From: Candidatus Aminicenantota bacterium
Lineage (GTDB): Bacteria; Acidobacteriota; Aminicenantia; UBA2199
Length of the DNA: 14,234 nt
Assembly: GCA_020355945.1 (NCBI GenBank)
Contig: CP070627.1
Location: forward strand, 9,090,010-9,104,243
Direction: 5' to 3'
In this document: positions 1-6,926 of the stretch, piece after piece
How positions within the stretch are numbered: position 1 is the first letter of the stretch
Layout of the letters: every line of letters begins with the position of its first letter
The notes under the pieces: generated by a model
Databases searched by the model: none
Told to the model about the DNA's origin: nothing
Seen by the model: the letters and a program-made list of their open reading frames with translations, nothing else
Translations under genes and position numbers: made by a program

Positions 1-377
1 TCGAACTCAAAATCCAGCAGGGCCACACAATAGACCGGGTTTAATTTGAAATCCCAATCGCCTTTTTCTGCCTGTTCTTTGATGGGAAAAGTGGTGTAAA
101 ACACGGATCGATCTTTAAAGAATTTGATTTTGGCTTTTTGCATCTCCACGATAAACTGGTCACCTTTATCGTTTTCGCAGTGAATATCGAAAATGGCTTT
201 ACGATCACTGGAGATAGAACCCAATTGTTCCGGGTTTTTAAAGGTCAGGTGAATGATTTTATGTCTGGCTGGTAGTAATTGGTTTAAGAAATCCATTAGC
301 AAATCTTTACTGGCTTCTTCGCCGAAGAGCTTTTTAAAGCCGAAGTCGGTGTAGGGATTGATATATTTTGCTTTCAA
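1..377 (-). CDS. Rpn family recombination-promoting nuclease / PD-(D/E)XK (PDDEXK_2) putative transposase, partial
   Basis: This is the N-terminal part (about 125 residues) of a gene that runs off the left edge. The translation begins LKAKYINPYTDFGFKKLFGE, the hallmark start of the PDDEXK_2/Rpn nuclease family. Further on are SDRKAIFDIHC and FIVEMQKAK, the expected PD-(D/E)XK core: an Asp in the first strand, then the E-x-Q strand. Family members are DNA endonucleases linked to RecA-independent recombination and are often spread through genomes as multicopy genes. I chose the TTG at 375-377 because an in-frame TGA lies only five codons upstream, no other usual start codon lies between, and GGGAGG sits five bases before it. 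A promoter-like pair (443-471) precedes it, so it is probably transcribed separately from mnmE. Whether the rest of the gene is intact cannot be seen. Confidence 0.88.
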   Translation of the reverse strand, partial: MKAKYINPYTDFGFKKLFGEEASKDLLMDFLNQLLPARHKIIHLTFKNPEQLGSISSDRKAIFDIHCENDKGDQFIVEMQKAKIKFFKDRSVFYTTFPIKEQAEKGDWDFKLNPVYCVALLDFEF

Positions 378-436
378 AGCAGCCTCCCGGTTTCAGCAGC
401 ATCGAATCGAACAGGGAAGAATGTTTTATTCATCAT
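374..436 (-). CDS. Possible 20-residue leader peptide coupled to the Rpn nuclease gene
   Basis: An ATG-ATG pair begins a 20-codon frame (MMNKTFFPVR...TGRLL) whose TGA stop overlaps the TTG start of the nuclease gene (TTGA, 374-377). The first ATG lies where transcription should start from the predicted promoter, so it would be read as a leaderless message. Nothing shows that it is translated. It is listed because both the stop/start overlap and the promoter distance fit a coupled leader. It could equally be chance. Confidence 0.22.
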   Translation of the reverse strand: MMNKTFFPVRFDAAETGRLL

Positions 437-442
437 GCCTAT

Positions 443-471
443 AATATAACTCAAAATGCCCGGATATTCAA
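443..471 (-). promoter_or_regulatory. Predicted sigma70-type promoter before the Rpn nuclease gene
   Basis: On the minus strand TTGAAT (466-471) and TATATT (443-448) are separated by exactly 17 bases. The -10 matches consensus at five of six positions and the -35 at four of six. The expected start of transcription is near 436, about 60 bases before the TTG start codon. This is found by eye only. Confidence 0.5.
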
Positions 472-495
472 CAGGTTCTTGATTTTTTTTCTTCC

Positions 496-521
496 TGGCA
501 CCTATTTTTGGCACCTATTTT
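496..521. repeat. Perfect 13-bp tandem duplication over the mnmE stop codon
   Basis: TGGCACCTATTTT occurs twice in tandem (496-508 and 509-521). The first copy in the mnmE reading direction contains the mnmE TAG stop (515-517), and the second lies just downstream. The GGTGCC core resembles short REP-like motifs common in intergenic DNA of some bacteria, but that link is a guess. No T-tailed hairpin is formed, so it is not an obvious terminator. Confidence 0.7.
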
Positions 522-1891
522 CCTACGCAGAATTGGGAAAAGATTTTATTCAGGATATCATCCGGTGTGATCTCTCCCATTAACTGGCCGATGATTTCCA
601 CGGCCCGGCGAATCTCCTCGGCCATGATTTCCACATGATTGGAATGGGCGGCTGCCATCTCTTTTACCCGGGTGAGTATTGCTTTCAACTCTTCTAAGGC
701 CAGTTTTTGTCGCTGGTTAATGGTAAAATCCGTTTCTTTATCTTTGATGTCGCTGATGAACTCCTTGAAAAAACCGGTAACGGCTTCAATGTTAGTATGC
801 TCTTTGACTGAGATATGGACTATTGCCTCATCTTTAAAATAGGCAGCAATAGCATCCAACACGGTTTGTTCCTTGATGTCCAACTTATTGACCACTACCA
901 ATTTTTTCTTTTTCTTGATGAGATAGTAAATCTCTTTATCGTTGTGATCAAGGGGAGAAGAGGCATCCAGCATAAATATCACGGCATCGCTGTGTTTTAC
1001 TTTTTCCCGGCTGCGTTGGATGCCCTGTGCTTCGATGTCATCCCGGGTCTCCCGGTTGATTCCTGCCAGGTCGGTCAATTCAATGGGAAAACCATCGATG
1101 TAGATTTTTTCCCGAATGAAATCCCGGGTGGTGCCGGGGATGGAGGATATAATCGAGCGATCCTCCATTAACAGGGTATTAAACAACGAAGATTTCCCTA
1201 CATTGACTTTACCCAGGATGACTACATTTAATCCTTTGTTTAACAGTTCGTTAAACCGGGCATTGGACAGGAGGGTATCCAAACGCTTTAAGGGTGCTTG
1301 CAGTTGATTTGAGACAGCGATTTCATCGAAAAATTGGTCCTCTTCAAATTCGATTTTGGTTTCAATGCAAACCCCCAGGTTGATGAGTTCCTCTTTAAGT
1401 TCTTCCATAAACCGGGATAGTTTTCCTTCCAGGGTGCCAAATTTCATGTGAGCGAAATACCTGGAATTGGCGTTGATGAGTTCATTGACAGACTCTGCCT
1501 GGAGGAGGTCCAGCTTGCCGTTTTTAAAGGCCCGGTAGGTAAACTCACCGGGGAGGGCGGTCCTGGTTCCCTTTTTTCCTGTTTTGTAGATGAGATTTAA
1601 CACTTCTTCCACCAGGAAGGGATTGGAATGAATTGAGATTTCAGCCACATCTTCACCGGTATAGCTGTGAGGTGCCTTAAAGAAAACCATCACACACTCA
1701 TCGATTCGTTTGCTGCTGTCAGTGATAAAGGAGTGATAGGTTTTTCCCGGTGTGATGGTTTTGGGGGAGGGTTTGATTATTTTTTTTAGTATAGGTTCGG
1801 TTTTTTCGCCGGAGATACGAATAACCGCGATGCCTCCCCTACCCCATGGGGTGGAAAGCGCAGCGATGGTGTCTTTATCAAAGCTGTCCAC
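515..1891 (-). CDS. mnmE: tRNA uridine-5-carboxymethylaminomethyl(34) synthesis GTPase MnmE
   Basis: With MnmG this cytosolic GTPase modifies C5 of the wobble uridine in certain tRNAs, using a folate-carried one-carbon unit. The 458-aa length is usual for the family. The N-terminal folate-binding domain starts TIAALSTPWGRGGIAVIRISG, and residues 114-130 carry the typical PGEFTYRAFKNGKLDLL. The G domain has G1 GKVNVGKS (227-234), G2 TTRD (254-257), G3 DLAG (274-277) and G4 NKLD (335-338). The C-terminus FSQFCVGK keeps the family Cys-x-Gly-Lys end. Position two of G3 is Leu instead of the usual Thr, a mild oddity. The start is GTG at 1889-1891; an ATG further upstream is out of frame. The gene follows khpB with 25 bases between stop and start and is the last gene of the rpmH cluster. 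Confidence 0.97.
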   Translation of the reverse strand: MDSFDKDTIAALSTPWGRGGIAVIRISGEKTEPILKKIIKPSPKTITPGKTYHSFITDSSKRIDECVMVFFKAPHSYTGEDVAEISIHSNPFLVEEVLNLIYKTGKKGTRTALPGEFTYRAFKNGKLDLLQAESVNELINANSRYFAHMKFGTLEGKLSRFMEELKEELINLGVCIETKIEFEEDQFFDEIAVSNQLQAPLKRLDTLLSNARFNELLNKGLNVVILGKVNVGKSSLFNTLLMEDRSIISSIPGTTRDFIREKIYIDGFPIELTDLAGINRETRDDIEAQGIQRSREKVKHSDAVIFMLDASSPLDHNDKEIYYLIKKKKKLVVVNKLDIKEQTVLDAIAAYFKDEAIVHISVKEHTNIEAVTGFFKEFISDIKDKETDFTINQRQKLALEELKAILTRVKEMAAAHSNHVEIMAEEIRRAVEIIGQLMGEITPDDILNKIFSQFCVGK

Positions 1892-1916
1892 TATTTCAAT
1901 CTTCCGGCTTTTGAAA

Positions 1917-2528
1917 TCATTTTTTCCTGATGGTGATAATTTTTTGAAAGCTGTCTCCGCTGCTTACGGATTCCAGGTCAGGATATTTATTAATTGTCAT
2001 GTGGATGATGCGTCTTTCAAAAGGATTTAATTCTTTTATGTTAATGGCTTTACCACTTCTGCGCACATTTTTGGCATAGCGGTGCGCCAGTTGGGCTAAT
2101 TCCATTTCCCTGTTCCTCCTGAATTTTTCACATTCGCAGTAGATTTTTTTGCCCACCATGTCTGAAAACAATCGGTTCAGTAAGTATTGGACCGCATTTA
2201 ATAAATTTCCATTCTGGTAAAGCATTAACCGGTAATCTTCACCGCTGAAATCCACTTTCATGAAACCTTTTCCATCGGAAATCGAGAAATTCATATCCAA
2301 CTGCATTCCTTCGAGTAATTTTTCGATGAACTCATTCAGTTGGCTTTCTTCCGAACCATCGGAGGGCCAGGCTTTGATATAAATTTCTCTCTGGCTGTGA
2401 CCAAAATACCGGGTTTTTTCTGTTATGATTTCATATTTGAGGTGGTCTTCGTCGATATTGAATTCAGTCGCGGCCAGTGCAATTGCCTCTTTTAACGAAC
2501 TGCCACTAAATTCTTTTTTGATACTCAT
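1917..2528 (-). CDS. khpB: KhpB/Jag (SpoIIIJ-associated) RNA-binding protein, Jag_N-KH-R3H
   Basis: This 203-aa protein has the three-part Jag/KhpB layout. A Jag_N domain (about 1-55) contains EAIALAATEFNI and KTRYFGHSQREIYIKA. A KH-like domain follows (about 60-130), then a C-terminal R3H domain (about 135-202) with NPFERRIIH at 168-176 and a final FQKIITIRKK strand. Family members bind RNA in the cytosol and affect cell-envelope growth in several bacteria. Their genes normally follow yidC, as here. The start ATG overlaps the yidC stop (ATGA), and GGGGGAAAGG lies just upstream. The KH GxxG loop reads YQNG (104-107), so its first glycine is lost and the KH domain may bind RNA weakly. The R3H motif is intact. 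Confidence 0.92.
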   Translation of the reverse strand: MSIKKEFSGSSLKEAIALAATEFNIDEDHLKYEIITEKTRYFGHSQREIYIKAWPSDGSEESQLNEFIEKLLEGMQLDMNFSISDGKGFMKVDFSGEDYRLMLYQNGNLLNAVQYLLNRLFSDMVGKKIYCECEKFRRNREMELAQLAHRYAKNVRRSGKAINIKELNPFERRIIHMTINKYPDLESVSSGDSFQKIITIRKK

Positions 2529-4372
2529 TTGGCCTTTCCCCCTTTTTTCCTCTTTTGAGCTCGCCTGGTTCTATCTTCTTCTTTCTTTTCTATAAATATC
2601 TTTTTATTGATAATGTACTGCTGGACCATTTGTAACAGGTTTGAGACAAACCAATAAAGATTGAGACCGGCGGAATAATTCATAAAGAGAAGCACAAATA
2701 CTACCGGCATGATGTACATCAATTTTTTCTGGGCGCCTTCACCGCTGGTGGGAGACATTTTGGAGACGATGATCTGGGTGGCTCCCATCAAAATGGGAAG
2801 CAAGTAAATCGGGTCTTTGACCGAAAGATCCGTGATCCATAGTATCCAGGGTTCATGCCTGAAATTGATGGATATGGGCAGCAGCCGGAAAAAAGCGATC
2901 AATACGGGCATTTGTAGTAACATGGGGAGACAACCGCTGGCCGGGTTTACTTTCTCTTGCTTGTATAGGGCCATGGTCTCTTCGTTCATCTTTCGCCTCT
3001 GGTCCGGGTCCCGGAGGTTTTTATATTTCTTTTTGATGGCCTTGATTTTGGGTTGAAGCGTTTGCATTTTGGCCATGGAAACACTGGACGTATAGGTCAG
3101 GGGAAAGAGCAGGATTTTTATGAATATGGTAAAGACAACCAGGGCCCAGCCATAGTTGGGGATAAAACCGTGAATAAACACGATACATGTCAACATGATA
3201 CTGGCAATGGAACCGATAAAACCCCACCCGTAATCCACTACCCGGGAAATACCCGGGAATGAGAATGAGGGATCCTTTTCAGTGTCTGCCAATATTTGTT
3301 CGTCTTTGGGTCCCATGTAAACCAAAGTGGGTTTGGTGACAATCATGTAAGAATATAATTCGGGTTTTTCTTTTTCGCCGGTTTTGGTTTTGAGCAGGTA
3401 ATATTGAACCTGACCGCGGGTTTTGAATACTGCGGCAAAGTAATTGGTATCATAAACGGCCCAATGGAATTGGCTTCCCATGGACCCTTTTGCCTCCCGG
3501 ACCAATTCTCCTTCTTCGCCCTGGGTTTTTAACCGGGAAAAGGTAATTGTTTTTACTTCCTGGCCATTGTAAGCGCCGAGTCTCAGGGACGTCTGCATGA
3601 CGCGGTTTTTGCTCACCTTGTTCTCCAGGTCCGGCCCGAAAACAACCGGAGCATCAATGATCTGCCCATCTTTGATGACCCGGTAATCCACCTCAAAAAC
3701 ATAACTGGAATTTGAAAAAACAAAGCGTTTGATTACGGTTATGTTTTTATCCACATTGGCATATTTAAATACGATTTCCTTGTGGGTATCCTGGCTGCCC
3801 AGGTGTACGGTAAGTTCCCCTTCGTATAGAAATCTCCGGCGATTCAGGTCTAAAAAGACTTCCCTGGTTTCTTCATCGTCTTCAAAGGGAGAGAAATAAA
3901 AGGGATAAATTTCATGAGTGCCGAATTTTTTATCGACTTTGGAGGATATCAAATCCAGGGGGTTTTTGGTATCGTCGTTGTAGTTTTTTAAAATAAAGGA
4001 TTTCAGTCCGGCGCCTTTATTGGTAAATACGGCTTTAAAGAAATCCGTTTCTACCACCACTTCTTTTTGGAATTCGTCGATTATATCCTCTTTTACAGGT
4101 TCGAAACCGGGTTTTTTGGTATCCGGGGCTTTTTCCTTTTTTTTCTTTGAAAAAATATCCGGCAGTGCCTCTGACTCAGGGGAGGTATCCCAGGAAGTTG
4201 ATGTGTCTTCCTGCTGGTCTTGCGGAGGTAGAGTTTGATCTTGACCTTGACCCGCAGCCGCTTGCTCCTGCTGAGTTTGCGGCGGCTGCGGTTTGGGTTT
4301 AATCATGAAATATACAATCATCACAATCACCGATAAAGCAATCGCTAAAATTAATCGTTTTGTATCATCCAT
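2525..4372 (-). CDS. yidC: Membrane protein insertase YidC
   Basis: YidC inserts and folds inner-membrane proteins, alone or with SecYEG. The 615-aa form is the Gram-negative type. It has one N-terminal membrane segment (about 7-24), a low-complexity Gln/Pro-rich linker with an acidic/lysine stretch (27-100), a large periplasmic beta domain (about 103-365), and a C-terminal insertase core with five hydrophobic segments (about 383-590). The core has TYTSSVSMAKMQTLQPKIKA (426-445) and NPASGCLPMLLQMPVLIAFF (476-495). In the groove segment, the positive charge that is Arg in E. coli appears to be Lys419 (FIKILLFPL). The basic tail after residue 590 is typical of a ribosome-contacting end. yidC starts two bases after the yidD stop and overlaps khpB by four bases, which suggests coupled translation. 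Confidence 0.97.
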   Translation of the reverse strand: MDDTKRLILAIALSVIVMIVYFMIKPKPQPPQTQQEQAAAGQGQDQTLPPQDQQEDTSTSWDTSPESEALPDIFSKKKKEKAPDTKKPGFEPVKEDIIDEFQKEVVVETDFFKAVFTNKGAGLKSFILKNYNDDTKNPLDLISSKVDKKFGTHEIYPFYFSPFEDDEETREVFLDLNRRRFLYEGELTVHLGSQDTHKEIVFKYANVDKNITVIKRFVFSNSSYVFEVDYRVIKDGQIIDAPVVFGPDLENKVSKNRVMQTSLRLGAYNGQEVKTITFSRLKTQGEEGELVREAKGSMGSQFHWAVYDTNYFAAVFKTRGQVQYYLLKTKTGEKEKPELYSYMIVTKPTLVYMGPKDEQILADTEKDPSFSFPGISRVVDYGWGFIGSIASIMLTCIVFIHGFIPNYGWALVVFTIFIKILLFPLTYTSSVSMAKMQTLQPKIKAIKKKYKNLRDPDQRRKMNEETMALYKQEKVNPASGCLPMLLQMPVLIAFFRLLPISINFRHEPWILWITDLSVKDPIYLLPILMGATQIIVSKMSPTSGEGAQKKLMYIMPVVFVLLFMNYSAGLNLYWFVSNLLQMVQQYIINKKIFIEKKEEDRTRRAQKRKKGGKAK

Positions 4373-4374
4373 TT

Positions 4375-4629
4375 TTATCTCACCTTTAATGTTTCTTTTC
4401 TTGTTTTTCCGGTTTTCCCCGGGACCGGATCATACCCGCCCGGATGAAAGGGGTGACATTTGAGCAGTCGTTTTACACCTAAAAAAGTCCCTTTAAGAGG
4501 GCCGTGTTTTACGATGGCTTCGTAGGTATATGCGGAGCAGGTGGGGACAAACCGGCAGTGGCTGCCCAACATAGGAGAAATAGCTGTTTGATAGCAGCGA
4601 ATCAAAAATAATAGCACCTTTTTTGTCAT
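4375..4629 (-). CDS. yidD: Membrane protein insertion efficiency factor YidD
   Basis: An 84-aa protein with the full YidD signature: [13 protein letters not shown], then [19 protein letters not shown], then [14 protein letters not shown]. Three conserved cysteines are present in the usual spacing. In other bacteria YidD is a small membrane-associated helper of YidC-dependent insertion. Its ATG overlaps the rnpA TGA (ATGA, 4626-4629), and yidC starts two bases after its stop, the standard order. The start is fixed by the family N-terminus and by the overlap. Confidence 0.96.
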   Translation of the reverse strand: MTKKVLLFLIRCYQTAISPMLGSHCRFVPTCSAYTYEAIVKHGPLKGTFLGVKRLLKCHPFHPGGYDPVPGKTGKTRKETLKVR

Positions 4630-4990
4630 CTCCGGTTTAATTTTTTTAAGGAATGAAGAAATAATTGCTTGATTTCCTGTACATTGGTTCGCTGGAATTT
4701 ATGTTTAACCACGATCCAGATATCATACGTTTTCTTCATTTTTGCATTGTTATCGTTAATTAAATGTCGATATAACCTGAACCATTCTTTCATCACACGT
4801 TTGATATAATTTCGTTCAACGGCTTTCCCGATTTTCCTGCTTACCGAGACAGCGAACCGGTGATAGGGATATCCATTTTGTAGAAAGTAAAAAAAAAGAA
4901 GCGATTCCTTATTTTTTTACTTTTTTTAATCAGGTTCTTAAAATCTTCTTCTTTGCTTAATCTCTGGTGAGCGGGAAACTTAAACGACAT
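4626..4990 (-). CDS. rnpA: Ribonuclease P protein component RnpA, apparent one-base frameshift
   Basis: RnpA assists the RNase P RNA in 5' maturation of tRNAs. From ATG 4990 the frame reads [20 protein letters not shown] and on to IRNRFFFF, the normal RnpA start, then hits TAA at 4841-4843. From the nine-T run (4889-4897) onward, a neighbouring frame reads [19 protein letters not shown], then [19 protein letters not shown], the RNR-like core motif, and runs to TGA at 4626. One extra T in the run would join both halves into a 121-aa protein of normal length, and the family block NRxxxxYxLxNG then has exactly the usual spacing. The gene lies between rpmH and yidD, as expected, and its stop overlaps the yidD start. 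The break may be a homopolymer sequencing error, RNA-polymerase slippage that restores the frame, or a true mutation. Loss of an essential gene is the least likely. Confidence 0.9.
4889..4897 (-). other. Nine-T slippery homopolymer at the rnpA frame break
   Basis: The minus strand reads CGCTTC, nine T, then ACTTTC. The protein alignment needs ten T here. Runs of nine or more A/T are known sites of transcriptional slippage and of sequencing miscounts. Confidence 0.75.
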
Positions 4991-5040
4991 TTTATTAACC
5001 CGAAACGCGCATTAATGCGTCAATACGGAAGGTTTGCCCT

Positions 5041-5175
5041 TTACGGCGTCAGCCGTTTTTTTCCCTTCCTTCTTCTTCCATTGACAATGGCTCTGCCACC
5101 TTTGGTGGACATTCGTTCTCTAAACCCATGCGTTTTACTTCGCTTTCGGTTATTTGGTTGATATGTTCGTTTCAC
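5041..5175 (-). CDS. rpmH: 50S ribosomal protein L34
   Basis: The translation begins [20 protein letters not shown] (GTG read as Met) and ends in [11 protein letters not shown], the complete and diagnostic L34 sequence of 44 residues. L34 is a small basic protein of the large ribosomal subunit. The GTG start (5173-5175) has GAGG seven bases upstream and gives the canonical N-terminus. It is the first gene of the cluster, with a near-consensus promoter about 30 bases upstream, and is followed 50 bases later by rnpA. The usual neighbour dnaA is not here. Confidence 0.97.
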   Translation of the reverse strand: MKRTYQPNNRKRSKTHGFRERMSTKGGRAIVNGRRRKGKKRLTP

Positions 5176-5207
5176 TTCAAATCCTCGCAATAATGAAATT
5201 AGGTTAT

Positions 5208-5236
5208 AATATATATAAAAAAGTCGCTGTTGTCAA
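5208..5236 (-). promoter_or_regulatory. Strong predicted sigma70-type promoter for the rpmH cluster
   Basis: On the minus strand a perfect TTGACA (5231-5236) is separated by 17 bases from TATATT (5208-5213, five of six). The expected transcription start is near 5201, giving a leader of about 25 bases that contains the rpmH ribosome-binding site GAGG. The -35 lies only about 17 bases after the rsbU-like stop codon, and I see no terminator between them, so read-through from the upstream module is possible. Confidence 0.7.
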
Positions 5237-5253
5237 GGGCAAAAAAGGGAGAT

Positions 5254-6507
5254 TTATTTTGCTTTTAACACAATGAGGGTAAAATCGTCCCTGAATTTTT
5301 GATTTTGACTGAAATCTTTTATGGTTTTAAACAAAGAGGCAGTCAATTCATCAGCGGAGAGGTGGCGATGGGTGCGGATAAATTCAATCATTGTGTCTAC
5401 ACCGAAATCTTGCCCTGCTTTATTTTCCACCTCCGGGACCCCGTCCGTAAAGGTAACAATAAGGTCTCCGGGTGCCATCTTGATGGTCTCTTTTTCATAT
5501 TGGGCTTCTTCAACGAAACCGGCCAAAAATCCCCCCCTGGATAATCGTGTGAGGCCATTTTTTGAAAAAAACAGGGGTTCCACATGGCCGGCATTCACAT
5601 AGGTAACCGATTGGTTATCATCGTCCAGCAGCATCCAGAAGAGGGTAATAAACCGATTACCCCGGGTAAACTCACAAATCATGGTATTGGCTTTGGAGAT
5701 GAATTTACCGGGTTCAAAGAGGTAGAGTTCATTGAGGGAGTGGAAGATCGCTTGTGAGGAAGCAGCCAGCAGTGCAGCCGGCAGCCCTTTACCTTCCACA
5801 TCGGCGATGAGAATGGGCAGTTCCTTATTATTTCTCTTTTTTAATATATCATAATAATCTCCTCCTACTTCGTTGGTGGGCTCATAAATAACCGATATGT
5901 CAAAATTTTTAAGCGTGGGTACTGACTGGGGCAGCAGTGACAGTTGGATGTCCCGGGCAATTTTCAATTCGTGCTCCATTCGTTTGCTTTCAATGAGCCT
6001 GTTGATTAAAATGGCATTCTCAATGGCACCCCGGGAAAATTTTGATACAAAAAAGGCATATTCGATATTTTCAGTGGTAAGCTCTTTTTGGTTGAATTTC
6101 GCTCCCAATCCCAGGACGGCTGCTTTTTTATCCGATTCGGAAATATTTACCAGGTAGCGGATTTTTTTTTCTTTTAAAAGCTCGGTTAATTCATCCACCT
6201 GCGGCGGCAATTCATCCACTGTTGAATAGAACCATGGGGACTCTAATTTTTTCATATTCCTGGACAAAATCGTTTGTTCGTCCGGAGACGCTCTAAATCC
6301 TTTTTTTTCAAATATGTGATTTTCGGAATCTAAGAAAAAAATTCGAGATATTCCCAATTGTCCCATCAATGTGGAAAAATAGATTCGTATAATGTTGTCC
6401 ACCTGGAAAGAAGAATAGATGGACTCGGAAAATTCAAAGATGGAATTGAACTGGATTTGCTTCAGTTTCAATTCCCTGGTGAGATGACTGATCTTTTTTT
6501 CTTCCAT
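5254..6507 (-). CDS. SpoIIE/RsbU-type PP2C serine phosphatase with N-terminal GAF-like domain
   Basis: This 417-aa protein is probably the phosphatase that reactivates a phosphorylated STAS anti-sigma antagonist. Residues 1-20 look like a short coiled coil and about 20-170 a GAF-like sensor domain. A linker helix ELKIARDIQLSLLP (180-193) leads into the SpoIIE domain (about 205-416). Its metal-binding motifs are present: EVGGDYYD (213-220), ADVEGKG (235-241), TDGVPEV (354-360) and DDFTLIV (407-413). No membrane segment is visible, so the signal sensed is probably cytosolic. The start ATG lies inside the end of the upstream kinase gene (40-base overlap) and has no clear Shine-Dalgarno, which suggests translational coupling. 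The order STAS protein, kinase, phosphatase indicates one partner-switching operon. Confidence 0.9.
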   Translation of the reverse strand: MEEKKISHLTRELKLKQIQFNSIFEFSESIYSSFQVDNIIRIYFSTLMGQLGISRIFFLDSENHIFEKKGFRASPDEQTILSRNMKKLESPWFYSTVDELPPQVDELTELLKEKKIRYLVNISESDKKAAVLGLGAKFNQKELTTENIEYAFFVSKFSRGAIENAILINRLIESKRMEHELKIARDIQLSLLPQSVPTLKNFDISVIYEPTNEVGGDYYDILKKRNNKELPILIADVEGKGLPAALLAASSQAIFHSLNELYLFEPGKFISKANTMICEFTRGNRFITLFWMLLDDDNQSVTYVNAGHVEPLFFSKNGLTRLSRGGFLAGFVEEAQYEKETIKMAPGDLIVTFTDGVPEVENKAGQDFGVDTMIEFIRTHRHLSADELTASLFKTIKDFSQNQKFRDDFTLIVLKAK

Positions 6508-6917
6508 TTTATCATTTCACATGAATTGACATTCCCCGTGGTTTGATATTCCACGGAATCCATGATACGTCGCATAAGTTCTACCCCAAGTCCCCCTTTT
6601 TTCTTTTGTTTTATCATCCTCGGCAGGTTAACACCTATTCTTTCCAACACTGGTGGTACACCGGCAAATATAATTTTTATTTTCAAAGCCTCCGGGGAGC
6701 AGTAGAATTCCAGTTTGATATCTTTATCCATTTTATCTTTATAGGAATGTTTGATCACATTGGTGATAGCTTCATCCGTGGCCAGGGCAATTTTTTGGGC
6801 TTCAGAGGTAGAAAACTGGTTAATGGTGGCGATATGGTTGGTGAGCTCCACCACCATCTTTAATAATCCTGTCTTAGACGGGATAGAGATTGATAGTTCC
6901 GGTTTTTCTGAAAACAT
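6468..6917 (-). CDS. RsbW/SpoIIAB-like anti-sigma factor serine kinase (HATPase)
   Basis: A 149-aa GHKL ATPase of RsbW type. In the partner-switching model such a kinase either binds a sigma factor (or other target) or phosphorylates and releases its STAS antagonist. The N box is clear: ATDEAITNVIKHSY (46-59, with Glu49 and Asn53). The glycine-rich ATP lid KKKGGLGVELMRRIMD (105-120) is also present. In the G1 region (LKIKIIFAGVPPV, 78-90) the Asp that contacts adenine in this fold seems replaced by Phe84. ATP binding may therefore be altered, or my alignment may be off. The gene starts nine bases after the STAS gene stop and overlaps the phosphatase gene. The target, a sigma factor or otherwise, is not in the window. 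Confidence 0.85.
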   Translation of the reverse strand: MFSEKPELSISIPSKTGLLKMVVELTNHIATINQFSTSEAQKIALATDEAITNVIKHSYKDKMDKDIKLEFYCSPEALKIKIIFAGVPPVLERIGVNLPRMIKQKKKGGLGVELMRRIMDSVEYQTTGNVNSCEMIKWKKKRSVISPGN

Positions 6918-6926
6918 GGCTAATGG

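Noticed and set aside
368..583. 71-residue plus-strand open frame over the mnmE end
   Set aside because: It runs antisense through the end of mnmE and the nuclease promoter, with low-complexity translation and no recognisable domain.
4841..4990. The 49-residue 5' part of rnpA as an independent small gene
   Set aside because: Its sequence is the standard RnpA N-terminus, and the rest of RnpA continues in the neighbouring frame from the T run.
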